A stretch of 36,304 bases of DNA from an uncultured Flavobacterium sp. (GTDB taxonomy: Bacteria; Bacteroidota; Bacteroidia; Flavobacteriales; Flavobacteriaceae), in assembly GCA_934636265.1 (NCBI GenBank), contig CAKUAD010000017.1, positions 1 to 36,304 on the forward strand. The letters run 5' to 3'. Under the pieces are notes generated by a model. The model made no database searches and had not been told where the DNA came from. It saw nothing but the letters and a program-made list of their open reading frames with translations. A program made the position numbers and the translations under genes. Within the stretch, counting starts at the first letter, position 1. Each line of letters begins with the position of its first letter. Positions 25,703 through 33,318 of the stretch are shown in pieces.

Positions 25703-26032
25703 ATGATTAAAGTATCGGATAGTGCCAAAACAAAGATCGTGTCCTTGATGAGCGAGGACGGATTTGACGCTGCCCGCGATTACGTCCGCGTTGGCGTAAA
25801 AAGCGGTGGCTGCTCGGGGCTTTCGTACGAATTGAAATTCGATAGGGAAACCTCTGAAAGCGATAAAATATTTGAAGATAACGACATCCGGATTGCCGTT
25901 GAAAAAAAGAGCTTTTTGTATCTGGCGGGAACCGTGCTGGAATTTTCAGGCGGGCTCAACGGAAAGGGTTTCGTTTTTAACAATCCCAACGCGAGCAGGA
26001 CTTGCGGATGCGGGGAGTCTTTTTCGCTATAG
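25703..26032 (+). CDS. sufA: A-type Fe-S cluster carrier (SufA/IscA/HesB)
   Basis: A 109-residue A-type carrier that receives an Fe-S cluster from the SufBCD scaffold and delivers it to apo-proteins. The three conserved Cys are Cys37 (SGGCSGLSYEL), Cys101 and Cys103 (RTCGCGESF), the C-x63-C-x-C arrangement of the family. The length is normal. It opens the SUF cluster, but 503 bases separate its stop from sufB, where a decayed cassette sits; in a compact operon this gap would be short. Whether to call it SufA or IscA is naming only; context favours SufA. Confidence 0.95.
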   Translation: MIKVSDSAKTKIVSLMSEDGFDAARDYVRVGVKSGGCSGLSYELKFDRETSESDKIFEDNDIRIAVEKKSFLYLAGTVLEFSGGLNGKGFVFNNPNASRTCGCGESFSL

Positions 26033-26050
26033 CGAATTAAAAGATTCAAA

Positions 26051-26073
26051 AATTTAAAGATTAAAAGATTCAA
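26051..26073 (+). repeat. Left arm of 23-base inverted repeat
   Basis: Begins AATTTAAAGATT and ends AAAGATTCAA. It pairs with 26508-26530 with 22 of 23 bases complementary (the mismatch is at arm position 13). Confidence 0.8.
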
Positions 26074-26113
26074 GCCAACAAATTATTATACGCCATTAAA
26101 AAACAATCTTTAA

Positions 26114-26483
26114 ATCACGACAAAATCATTTGATGAATTCGATGTCCATAGAAAGGGCGTTTTATTGACCAAATTTATTTTTAAAGTCCAGCTATACGGC
26201 GCCTTAAAAGTGAAATCGGCTTTAAAAATCAAATAAGGAGTGCGGTAATTTCGATTGCCAGCAACATAGCAGAAGGGTCGGAGTATAACAACAACAAGCA
26301 GTTGGTTCGTTATCTTTCAATTGCAAAAGCAGTTGGGCCGAAGTCAGAAATATGTTGATTTTAGGAAAGGAATTGGATTTTTTTACGCGTGATGAAGTTA
26401 ACGAAGGCATAAACCTTACCGTTGAAATTTCACAGCGTATTTCCAATTTCATGAAGTATTTAAACAATAATACCAAAGGTTAA
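26114..26483 (+). pseudogene. Four-helix-bundle (23S rRNA intervening-sequence protein family) pseudogene
   Basis: About 123 codons that become one continuous protein if two bases are restored. The first lost base is an A in the run 26224-26228, shifting the frame before IRSAVISIASNIAEGSEYNN. The second is a G at about 26329-26330; restoring it gives AKGSWAEVRNMLILGKELDF. The upstream part reads FDEFDVHRKGVLLTKFIFK and the end reads EISQRISNFMKYLNNNTKG before TAA at 26481. SNIAEGS and the AEVRNML region are hallmarks of the family (PF05635/TIGR02436), related to the Avd proteins of retroelements. The in-frame first codon is ATC after a TAA, so the start may also be lost. No function is expected now. 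Confidence 0.8.
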
Positions 26484-26507
26484 GTTCAGGGATTGATCTT
26501 TTAATTT

Positions 26508-26530
26508 TTGAATCTTTCAATCTTTAAATT
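26508..26530 (-). repeat. Right arm of 23-base inverted repeat
   Basis: Reverse complement of 26051-26073 with one mismatch. It ends five bases before the sufB ATG, so it occupies the sufB translation-initiation region. Confidence 0.8.
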
Positions 26531-26535
26531 AGGAT

Positions 26536-27984
26536 ATGAGCAAATACACTGAAGACGATTTAAAGATAGAACTCGAAACCAAGGAATACGAGTATGGGTT
26601 TTATACTGATATAGAATCCGAGACGTTTCCCGTTGGGTTAAACGAGGATATCGTGCGGGCCATTTCCAAAAAGAAGGAAGAGCCTGAGTGGATGACGGAT
26701 TGGCGGATTGAAGCCTTTAGGGCGTGGCAGGAAATGACTGAGCCGGAATGGGCCAACGTTCATTATGAAAAGCCCGATTTCCAGGCAATTTCCTACTATT
26801 CGGCACCCAAGAAAAAAGACAAGTACGCCAGCCTTGACGAGGTGGATCCCGAGCTTTTGGAAACTTTCAAAAAACTGGGGATTTCCATCGACGAGCAAAA
26901 AAAGCTGGCCGGCGTGGCGATGGACATCGTGATCGATTCAGTTTCGGTAGCAACGACGTTCAAAAAAACCCTGAACGAAAAGGGAATCATCTTTTGTTCG
27001 ATATCTGAGGCCATCAAGGAACATCCTGAACTCGTCCGCAAGTACATCGGTACGGTGGTTCCGCAAAAAGACAATTTTTACGCGGCGCTCAATTCGGCAG
27101 TGTTTTCGGACGGATCGTTTTGCTACATCCCCAAAGGCGTCCGCTGTCCTATGGAACTTTCAACCTACTTCCGCATCAACCAGGCCGGAACCGGTCAGTT
27201 TGAGCGCACGCTGGTCATAGCCGACGAGGGAAGTTATGTGTCGTATCTGGAAGGGTGTACGGCTCCAAGCCGCGACGAAAACCAGCTTCACGCCGCTGTG
27301 GTCGAACTCATCGCCCTGGACAATGCCGAGATCAAATACTCAACGGTACAAAACTGGTTTCCCGGAAACAAGGAAGGCAAGGGCGGCGTTTACAACTTCG
27401 TTACCAAGCGCGGACTTTGTGAAACCGGTGCCAAGATTTCCTGGACGCAGGTCGAGACCGGGTCGGCGGTTACCTGGAAGTATCCGTCGTGCGTGCTAAA
27501 AGGCGACAATTCGGTAGGCGAGTTCTACTCGATTGCCGTCACGAATAATTTCCAGCAGGCCGATACCGGAACCAAGATGATCCATTTGGGAAAAAACACC
27601 AAGTCGACGATTATCTCAAAGGGAATTTCAGCCGGAAAGTCGCAAAACAGCTACCGCGGATTGGTACAGATTTCACCGCGGGCGGAAAATGCACGCAATT
27701 TTTCGCAATGTGATTCACTGCTGATGGGCAACAACTGCGGGGCGCATACCTTTCCGTACATTGAAAGCCGCAACCCGTCGGCCAAAATCGAGCACGAGGC
27801 CACCACGAGCAAAATCGGGGAAGACCAGGTGTTTTATTGCAACCAGCGCGGCATCCCTACTGAAAAGGCCATTGCGCTTATCGTCAACGGATTCAGCAAG
27901 GACGTCCTCAACAAACTCCCAATGGAATTTGCCGTCGAAGCCCAGAAGTTGCTGGAGATTTCACTGGAAGGAAGCGTAGGATAA
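26536..27984 (+). CDS. sufB: Fe-S cluster assembly scaffold protein SufB
   Basis: Core scaffold subunit of SufBC2D, which builds nascent Fe-S clusters in the cytoplasm. It has 482 residues, the usual length. Characteristic SufB stretches are present: [60 protein letters not shown] and [19 protein letters not shown], which includes the C-terminal region where SufB Cys and Glu residues act in cluster assembly. The ATG at 26536 follows the inverted-repeat arm by five bases (AGGAT before ATG could serve weakly as a ribosome site). sufC starts 63 bases downstream. Confidence 0.98.
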   Translation: MSKYTEDDLKIELETKEYEYGFYTDIESETFPVGLNEDIVRAISKKKEEPEWMTDWRIEAFRAWQEMTEPEWANVHYEKPDFQAISYYSAPKKKDKYASLDEVDPELLETFKKLGISIDEQKKLAGVAMDIVIDSVSVATTFKKTLNEKGIIFCSISEAIKEHPELVRKYIGTVVPQKDNFYAALNSAVFSDGSFCYIPKGVRCPMELSTYFRINQAGTGQFERTLVIADEGSYVSYLEGCTAPSRDENQLHAAVVELIALDNAEIKYSTVQNWFPGNKEGKGGVYNFVTKRGLCETGAKISWTQVETGSAVTWKYPSCVLKGDNSVGEFYSIAVTNNFQQADTGTKMIHLGKNTKSTIISKGISAGKSQNSYRGLVQISPRAENARNFSQCDSLLMGNNCGAHTFPYIESRNPSAKIEHEATTSKIGEDQVFYCNQRGIPTEKAIALIVNGFSKDVLNKLPMEFAVEAQKLLEISLEGSVG

Positions 27985-28047
27985 ATCATATCGAACCCAA
28001 TTAGAACAAGCGGAGGCCAAACTCCAGAACAACATAAATTAACAGCA

Positions 28048-28803
28048 ATGCTTTCAATAAAAAATCTGCACGCCACGGTCGAAGGTAAAGACATCCTGAA
28101 CGGGATCAACCTTGAAGTGAAAGCCGGCGAGGTTCACGCTATCATGGGTCCAAACGGATCGGGCAAGTCAACGCTATCGGCCGTTATTGCCGGAAACGAA
28201 AATTATGAAGTGACCCAGGGAACCATAGAACTGGATGGAGAAGACCTCGCTGATCTGGCGCCGGAAGAGCGCGCGCACAAAGGGATCTTCCTGTCGTTCC
28301 AGTATCCGGTAGAAATTCCAGGCGTATCGGTAACCAACTTTATGAAAACCGCCATCAACGAGTCGCGCAAGGCAAAAGGTCTGGATGAAATGCCGGCCAA
28401 CGAAATGCTCAAACTGATTCGCGAAAAATCAGAAATGCTCGAGATTGACCGCAAGTTTATGTCGCGCTCGCTTAACGAAGGTTTTTCCGGCGGCGAAAAA
28501 AAGCGCAACGAAATCTTTCAGATGGCCATGCTCGAACCCAAACTCGCCATCCTTGACGAAACTGATTCAGGCCTTGACATCGACGCGCTGCGCATTGTGG
28601 CAAACGGTGTCAACAAACTTAAAAGCGACAAGAATGCCGTTGTGGTCATCACACACTATCAAAGGCTTCTGGATTATATCGTTCCTGATTTTGTACACGT
28701 ATTGTACAACGGGAAAATCGTGAAATCCGGCGGCAAGGAACTGGCGCTTGAACTCGAGGAAAAAGGGTATGATTGGATTAAATCCGAAAATGTAGAAGCA
28801 TAA
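28048..28803 (+). CDS. sufC: Fe-S cluster assembly ATPase SufC
   Basis: ABC-type ATPase of the SufBC2D complex, whose ATP hydrolysis drives rearrangement of SufB and SufD during cluster assembly. It has 251 residues. Walker A GPNGSGKST is at residues 34-42. The signature is the SufC form FSGGEKKRNEIFQMAMLEPK, followed by Walker B LAILDETDSGLDIDAL and the His switch in VVVITHYQRLLDYI. No membrane domain. The stop overlaps the sufD start by one base (TAATG), so SufC and SufD are translationally coupled. Confidence 0.98.
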   Translation: MLSIKNLHATVEGKDILNGINLEVKAGEVHAIMGPNGSGKSTLSAVIAGNENYEVTQGTIELDGEDLADLAPEERAHKGIFLSFQYPVEIPGVSVTNFMKTAINESRKAKGLDEMPANEMLKLIREKSEMLEIDRKFMSRSLNEGFSGGEKKRNEIFQMAMLEPKLAILDETDSGLDIDALRIVANGVNKLKSDKNAVVVITHYQRLLDYIVPDFVHVLYNGKIVKSGGKELALELEEKGYDWIKSENVEA

Positions 28804-30119
28804 TGGATTTGAAAGAGAAATTAGTCGCGTCGTTTATGGCGTTCGAAGAAAAAGTGGACGTCCACTCTGATCTTCACGACCTCCGGACGGCGGCAATCAA
28901 GAATTTTGAAACCAAGGGCTTCCCCACCAAAAAGGAAGAAGCCTGGAAATATACGTCGCTTAATTCGCTCATCAAGAACGATTTTTCTGTATTCCCAAAG
29001 CAGGAAAGTGCGGTTGAATTCGCCGAGGTCAAAAAGTATTTCCTGCATGAAATCGACACGTATAAAGTGGTTTTTGTCGACGGGGTTTTCTCGTCATTCC
29101 TCTCCTCGACCACGCACGACGGGCTCGATGTGTGCCTGATGTCATCGGCACTGACAAAACCCAAGTACGAGGCCATCATCCGGGCGTATTTCAACAAGGC
29201 CGCCAGCCAGGAGGAAAGCCTTACCTCGCTTAACACAGCATTTGCCGATGAAGGCGCCTATGTCAACATCCCAAAAGGAAAAGTTGCCGATAAGCCAATT
29301 GAAATCGTTTATTTCTCTACGGGGAATGATGCCGCGCTCATGGTCCAGCCGCGCAACCTGATTATCGTAGGCGAAAACGCACAGGTGCAAATCATCGAGC
29401 GTCACCAAAGCCTTAACGCGAATCCGGTGCTCACCAATTCAGTGACCGAAGTTTTTGCACATCCGTACGCCAACGTCGACTATTACAAAGTGCAAAATGA
29501 CCGCCTCGAAGCCTCGCTGATTGACAACACCTACATCTCGCAGGAACGCAACAGCAACGTATCGGTGCACACCTTCTCATTTGGCGGCGACATCACGCGC
29601 AACAACCTGAACTTTTACCACAAGGGCGAGCACATCGAGAGTACGCTTAAAGGCATTACGATCATTGAGGGGAAACAGCACGTCGATCACTATACTTTGG
29701 TTAACCACGCTACGCCAAATTGCGAAAGCCACCAAAACTACAAAGGCATTTACGACGAGCGATCCACCGGGGTTTTTAACGGAAAGATCTTTGTTGAAAA
29801 AGAAGCGCAAAAAACCGACGCCTTCCAGCAAAACAACAACATTTTGCTAAGCGACAAGGCGACGATCAACGCCAAGCCGCAACTTGAGATTTTTGCCGAC
29901 GACGTCAAATGCTCACACGGCTGTACCATCGGCCAGCTTGACGACCGTGCCATGTTTTACATGCAATCGCGCGGAATCCCGCAAAAAGAAGCCAAAGCCC
30001 TTTTGATGTACGCCTTTTGCAATGAAGCCATCGAGAGTGTCCGGATTCCGGAACTCAAGCGCCGAATCACGAAAATCATCGCCACCAAGCTGGGCGTGAA
30101 CATGGGATTTGATTTGTAG
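28803..30119 (+). CDS. sufD: Fe-S cluster assembly protein SufD
   Basis: SufB paralogue that pairs with it in the SufBC2D scaffold and is needed for iron entry. It has 438 residues, normal for SufD. Family stretches include GFPTKKEEAWKYTSLNSLI near the N-terminus, GAYVNIPKGKVADKPIEIVY, FNGKIFVEKEAQKTDAFQQN, ADDVKCSHGCTIGQLD and YMQSRGIPQKEAKALLMYAF at the C-terminus. The conserved His in the CSHGCT region is present. It is followed by 369 bases of non-coding repeat DNA before the next gene. Confidence 0.97.
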   Translation: MDLKEKLVASFMAFEEKVDVHSDLHDLRTAAIKNFETKGFPTKKEEAWKYTSLNSLIKNDFSVFPKQESAVEFAEVKKYFLHEIDTYKVVFVDGVFSSFLSSTTHDGLDVCLMSSALTKPKYEAIIRAYFNKAASQEESLTSLNTAFADEGAYVNIPKGKVADKPIEIVYFSTGNDAALMVQPRNLIIVGENAQVQIIERHQSLNANPVLTNSVTEVFAHPYANVDYYKVQNDRLEASLIDNTYISQERNSNVSVHTFSFGGDITRNNLNFYHKGEHIESTLKGITIIEGKQHVDHYTLVNHATPNCESHQNYKGIYDERSTGVFNGKIFVEKEAQKTDAFQQNNNILLSDKATINAKPQLEIFADDVKCSHGCTIGQLDDRAMFYMQSRGIPQKEAKALLMYAFCNEAIESVRIPELKRRITKIIATKLGVNMGFDL

Positions 30120-30175
30120 GTTTAACAATTGCGGTAGATTTTCTGGAGGGGAGATTGGGGGAGGATGGGTATCTT

Positions 30176-30385
30176 GCGCGTAGGGTGGGCGCGCAGCTTG
30201 TTTAAAAAAAATCACGGTCTTTTTTTATTACTGCAGCGCTTCCCGCTGTCTGCTATAGCTTTTTTGCCGCCTTGTTTTTTGCCACCGGCCGCACAGGCTT
30301 CCGCCGGTCGCCTGTGCAGCCGGGCAAAAATTCGCGCCGGCTTCAAAAGGCTGCCGCGTCCATCGGGGCTGGCCAACATTTAGGG
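30176..30385. repeat. REP-like GC-rich palindromic repeat element
   Basis: The core is an imperfect long hairpin. GCACAGGC (30291-30298) pairs perfectly with GCCTGTGC (30310-30317). Then, past one mismatch, CCGGC (30285-30289) pairs with GCCGG (30319-30323), and a T-run (30275-30280) faces an A-run (30326-30330). The flanking text (GCGCAGCTTGTTT, CAGCGCTTCCCGCTGTC, CATCGGGGCTGG) resembles a dispersed intergenic repeat I recall from Flavobacterium genomes. That recollection is not a database result. The element boundaries are approximate. Confidence 0.55.
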
Positions 30386-30439
30386 AACACCTTAAAAAAC
30401 AAGGCAATACGCAAAAATCCGAACGTTTTTTTCCTTATT

Positions 30440-30464
30440 CCGAACGCCTGTAATCGGCATTCGG
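30440..30464. promoter_or_regulatory. Dyad symmetry and direct repeat before the unknown lipoprotein gene
   Basis: CCGAA-c-GCC (30440-30448) and GGC-a-TTCGG (30456-30464) form a dyad with a 7-base spacer. The sequence TCCGAACG occurs both at 30418-30425 and at 30439-30446. The dyad ends two bases before the -7 element, so it could be an operator or a hairpin left by repeat decay. Confidence 0.35.
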
Positions 30465-30466
30465 AT

Positions 30467-30474
30467 TACTTTTG
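30467..30474 (+). promoter_or_regulatory. -7 promoter element for the unknown lipoprotein gene
   Basis: TACTTTTG fits TAnnTTTG and lies 14 bases before the ATG at 30489. It suggests that the gene has its own promoter and is not simply part of the suf transcript. No -33 TTG is seen. Confidence 0.5.
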
Positions 30475-30488
30475 AAAAAAACAATCCC

Positions 30489-31586
30489 ATGAGAGCAGTC
30501 TTCTTCCTTGTTGTCGCCCTGACCATTTCGTGTCAATCGTCCAAATCTGAAAAAATTGATCCGGTAACCGGCCAGGTTGTCAAAGATTCGTCGGGAGACG
30601 CAAAAAGCCAGGAAGAAAACGCCGAACTCATCCCGCATCCCATGACCGACAACAAAGGACAGGTAATGCTCATGATGACACTCCCGGCAAACTGGAAATT
30701 GCACAGCGAGCCCGGAAAAGCCGCAATGACCGGACCCAACGGCATTTTTGTGTACAACCTTCCCATGAAAAACTTTATGTACTCCACCAATGCGATGATG
30801 GCCGACATTTACCGTCAAAACGGCGGGAAATTGCGCACACCGCTCACCGCCGAGCAAGTCATCCGTCAGGATTTTGTCCCTGTCGCCCAACGGGAAGGAT
30901 CCAAACTCATCGCCATAACGCAAGCTCCGCAAATCGCCAAGGCAAACGGTGCCATTCAAGGTATGATGTATCAAATTGGAACGCCAAATGTCCGCTATGA
31001 CGCAGCCATTGCCGATTTTCAAGATAGCAAGGGAAATCCGTACAGCATCGTGGTTCACGTAAGCCACAACTCGGTAAATGACATGACCATGTGGAATTAT
31101 TACGGGCAAGGATTAGACGCGCCCCGGGAGGTTTACGCCTCGGCCAAATCGACTTTAGTCAACGGCCTGGCCAGTTTGCAGTACAATCCGCGGTATTTTG
31201 ACCAATTCAACCGCAATGAAATGACCCGTGAAAGCCAATCCTGGGCTGCGCACAACCAACGGATGGCGGCCAACCAGCGTAATTTTGACGCGCAACAGGC
31301 AGCGCACAGGCAAAAAACCGAATCCATAAACGCGTCAATCATGGCGTCGTATGATGCCCGCAACGCATCGTCCGACAGGCAGCACAACCGTTTTGTGAAT
31401 TACATCAAAGGCGAGGAAACCGTAAAAAATCCCGACGGCCAGCGCTATCAGGTTCAATCCGGCGCTGATCATTATTGGATGAATCAGGACGGTGACTACA
31501 TCGGCACCAACGATCCCAACTACGATCCCAACAGAAATCAGGGAACAGTCAACCAAACCTGGAATGAGGTTCCCATAGAAAATTAG
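30489..31586 (+). CDS. Unrecognised lipoprotein with C-terminal Tyr/Asp/Asn-rich module
   Basis: A 365-residue protein I cannot assign to a named family. It has a lipoprotein signal peptide MRAVFFLVVALTISC with Cys15. A folded-looking region at about residues 45-230 includes VMLMMTLPANWKLHSEPGKA and SIVVHVSHNSVNDMTMW. A Gln/Asn/Ala-rich helical stretch spans about 235-300. The C-terminal module at about 300-365 contains YIKGEETVKNPDGQRYQV, then SGADHYWMNQDGDYIGTNDP and NYDPNRNQ. I have seen similar endings (DHYW and a following NDPNYDPN) in other bacterial proteins of unknown role. It lies between sufD and sufS but has its own -7 element, so a link to Fe-S assembly is not implied. Confidence 0.8.
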   Translation: MRAVFFLVVALTISCQSSKSEKIDPVTGQVVKDSSGDAKSQEENAELIPHPMTDNKGQVMLMMTLPANWKLHSEPGKAAMTGPNGIFVYNLPMKNFMYSTNAMMADIYRQNGGKLRTPLTAEQVIRQDFVPVAQREGSKLIAITQAPQIAKANGAIQGMMYQIGTPNVRYDAAIADFQDSKGNPYSIVVHVSHNSVNDMTMWNYYGQGLDAPREVYASAKSTLVNGLASLQYNPRYFDQFNRNEMTRESQSWAAHNQRMAANQRNFDAQQAAHRQKTESINASIMASYDARNASSDRQHNRFVNYIKGEETVKNPDGQRYQVQSGADHYWMNQDGDYIGTNDPNYDPNRNQGTVNQTWNEVPIEN

Positions 31587-31619
31587 CATACAATTCAAGT
31601 TGCTCCCTATCATCCGCGC

Positions 31620-31650
31620 TTGTAATCCGTCCATATTCAGCGTACCTTTG
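31620..31650 (+). promoter_or_regulatory. Promoter of sufS and the downstream suf genes
   Basis: TTG (31620-31622), 20 bases, then TACCTTTG (31643-31650) form a complete Bacteroidetes-type promoter ending four bases before the sufS ATG. The second half of the suf region may therefore be transcribed independently of sufABCD. Confidence 0.72.
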
Positions 31651-31654
31651 TGCT

Positions 31655-32869
31655 ATGTTTGACGTAGAAGCCATCCGGAAAGATTTTCCGATATTAAACC
31701 AGTCTGTAAACGGCAAGCCATTGGTCTATCTCGACAATGGCGCGACCTCACAAAAGCCGCAGGTGGTCATCGACGCCATCGGCCAATACTACCAAACCAT
31801 AAACGCCAACATCCACCGCGGCGTCCATACCCTGAGCCAGCGAGCCACCGATGCCTACGAACAGTCGCGGGAAACCATCAGGCGGCACGTGAATGCGGCT
31901 CATTTGCACGAGATTATTTTTACTCCCGGGACAACGGCTGCCGTAAACCTGGTTGCGTCGGGTTTTGCCTCTTTGCTCACACCGGCCGACGAAATTCTCA
32001 TTTCGGCCATGGAACACCACAGCAACATCGTTCCGTGGCAGTTTCTCGCTCAGCGTACGGGCGCCAAGGTAAAGGTCATTCCCATGAACCTAAAGGGCGA
32101 GTTGGTGATGGATGAATTTGAGGCGTTGCTTTCTGAAAGAACCAAAATCGTGTCGGTAAACCACGTGTCCAACGCGCTGGGTACGATCAACCCGATTAAA
32201 ACTATCATTCAAAAGGCTCATGCGGTGGGCGCTGCGGTCTTTATTGACGGTGCGCAGGCTGTGGCGCATATCAAGCCCGATGTTCAGGACCTGGATTGCG
32301 ATTTCTACGCCTTTTCCGCTCACAAAATGTGCGGACCAACGGGAGTTGGCGTATTGTACGGAAAGGAATCCTGGCTGGAAAAACTTCCGCCTTATCAGGG
32401 CGGCGGCGAAATGATCAAGGAAGTCAGGTTTGAAGGGTCAACCTATGCCGATTTGCCGCACAAGTTTGAGGCCGGCACACCTAACATCGCCGACGGAATC
32501 GCCTTTGGTATCGCTATCGACTATCTCAACAATATCGGGTACGACAACATTGCCGCCTACGAGGCTGAACTCCTGGAGTATGCCACGGCGCAGCTGCAAA
32601 CCATCGACGGGCTCAAGATTTGGGGAACCTCCAAGAACAAGGTGTCAGTCATATCGTTCAACATTGGCGATATCCACCCGTATGACGTGGGAACCATCGC
32701 CGATAAAATGGGTATAGCCGTCCGCACCGGTCACCATTGTGCACAACCCATCATGGCATTTTGCCAGATTCCGGGAACGGTTCGCGCCAGCTTTTCTTTT
32801 TACAATACCAAACAGGAAGTCGACGTTTTGGTTGAGGCGCTTAAAAAAGCCCAACGCATGCTGTCATAA
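31655..32869 (+). CDS. sufS: Cysteine desulfurase SufS
   Basis: PLP-dependent group II cysteine desulfurase that releases sulfur from cysteine as a persulfide for Fe-S assembly. It has 404 residues, the normal length. The PLP-binding Lys is Lys224 in AFSAHKMCGPTGVGVLYGK, and the catalytic Cys362 is in RTGHHCAQPIM. ANIHRGVHTLSQRATDAYE and SAMEHHSNIVPWQ are family stretches. SufE, encoded two genes downstream, is the expected sulfur acceptor. An upstream promoter with a complete -33/-7 pair is present. Confidence 0.97.
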   Translation: MFDVEAIRKDFPILNQSVNGKPLVYLDNGATSQKPQVVIDAIGQYYQTINANIHRGVHTLSQRATDAYEQSRETIRRHVNAAHLHEIIFTPGTTAAVNLVASGFASLLTPADEILISAMEHHSNIVPWQFLAQRTGAKVKVIPMNLKGELVMDEFEALLSERTKIVSVNHVSNALGTINPIKTIIQKAHAVGAAVFIDGAQAVAHIKPDVQDLDCDFYAFSAHKMCGPTGVGVLYGKESWLEKLPPYQGGGEMIKEVRFEGSTYADLPHKFEAGTPNIADGIAFGIAIDYLNNIGYDNIAAYEAELLEYATAQLQTIDGLKIWGTSKNKVSVISFNIGDIHPYDVGTIADKMGIAVRTGHHCAQPIMAFCQIPGTVRASFSFYNTKQEVDVLVEALKKAQRMLS

Positions 32870-32889
32870 GAATGTGTATTTTTACAGGT

Positions 32890-33318
32890 ATGAAAATCAT
32901 TCCTTTTGTTGTTTTGCTGGTTTTGATAGGGCGCGGTTGTAAGGACGAAGTGGCCGATATCAATCAGGCAACCCTGAAGTATCAGGTGCATTCCCGCGGG
33001 TTTTACCGCGATGTTCTGGTGGCTAACAAGGAAGTTTTGGTTTCAGGGCTCAATGGCGTCAACCTCAAAACTGAAACCATTGACGACGCCACCTGGAAAG
33101 CCTTTCAAAAGGCCTTTGCCGACCTGAACGCCGAGGAAATGCATCACCTAAAGGCTCCAAGCAACCAGAGGCTGTACGACGGTGCGGCCATAGCCAAACT
33201 GGGAGTTACCTATAAGGGCAAATCTTTTGAATCGATCGATTTTGACCACGGGACGCCGCCGGCCGAAATTGAAAAACTGGTCAACCTCATGGCCGCCTAT
33301 GTAAACCGCGAAGAATGA
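32890..33318 (+). CDS. Small exported protein of unknown function between sufS and sufE
   Basis: A 142-residue protein with an N-terminal signal (MKIIPFVVLLVLIGRGCKDE). Cys17 could be lipidated, but IGRGC is a poor lipobox because of the Arg. The rest is a compact alpha/beta domain (TLKYQVHSRGFYRDVLVANK, then LKAPSNQRLYDGAAIAKLGV, then FDHGTPPAEIEKLVNLMAAY). It resembles a family of small exported proteins in Flavobacteria that I cannot name with certainty. The ATG at 32890 is chosen over one at 32872 because only it begins directly with the signal peptide. It lies 20 bases after sufS, and its stop overlaps sufE as ATGA, so it is co-translated with SufE though predicted to leave the cytoplasm. 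Confidence 0.8.
   Translation: MKIIPFVVLLVLIGRGCKDEVADINQATLKYQVHSRGFYRDVLVANKEVLVSGLNGVNLKTETIDDATWKAFQKAFADLNAEEMHHLKAPSNQRLYDGAAIAKLGVTYKGKSFESIDFDHGTPPAEIEKLVNLMAAYVNREE

Larger units (their letters stand above)
26033..26535 (+). mobile_element. Inserted cassette between sufA and sufB
   Basis: This 503-base gap holds AT-rich flanks that form a 23-base inverted repeat (arms 26051-26073 and 26508-26530). Between them lies one decayed plus-strand gene of the four-helix-bundle (23S rRNA intervening-sequence protein) family. There is no transposase and no target duplication that I can see. Inverted ends around a single gene in an otherwise conserved operon suggest insertion of a small cassette; mobility is inferred. 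The left flank also contains a second AAAAGATTCAA unit (26039-26049). Confidence 0.45.
30120..30488. other. Gene-free interval in the suf region
   Basis: No credible gene is present here. A short open frame at 30165-30383 is only translation of repeat sequence. The interval holds a GC-rich palindromic repeat (about 30176-30385), a second hairpin at 30440-30464 and a -7 promoter element at 30467-30474. There is no clear terminator directly after sufD. Confidence 0.7.

Noticed and set aside
26222..26476. 84-codon minus-strand open frame in the sufA-sufB gap
   Set aside because: Antisense to the four-helix-bundle pseudogene, whose plus-strand frames carry the family motifs.
30165..30383. 72-codon plus-strand open frame in the sufD-lipoprotein gap
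   Set aside because: It is translation of a palindromic repeat, with no start context or homology I recognise.
30435..31109. 224-codon minus-strand open frame
   Set aside because: Antisense to the lipoprotein gene, which has a signal peptide and its own -7 element; the antisense frame has neither.
31886..31891. CACGTG in sufS as a parS site
   Set aside because: Flanking bases do not match the consensus arms; the same applies to CACGTG at 32162-32167.
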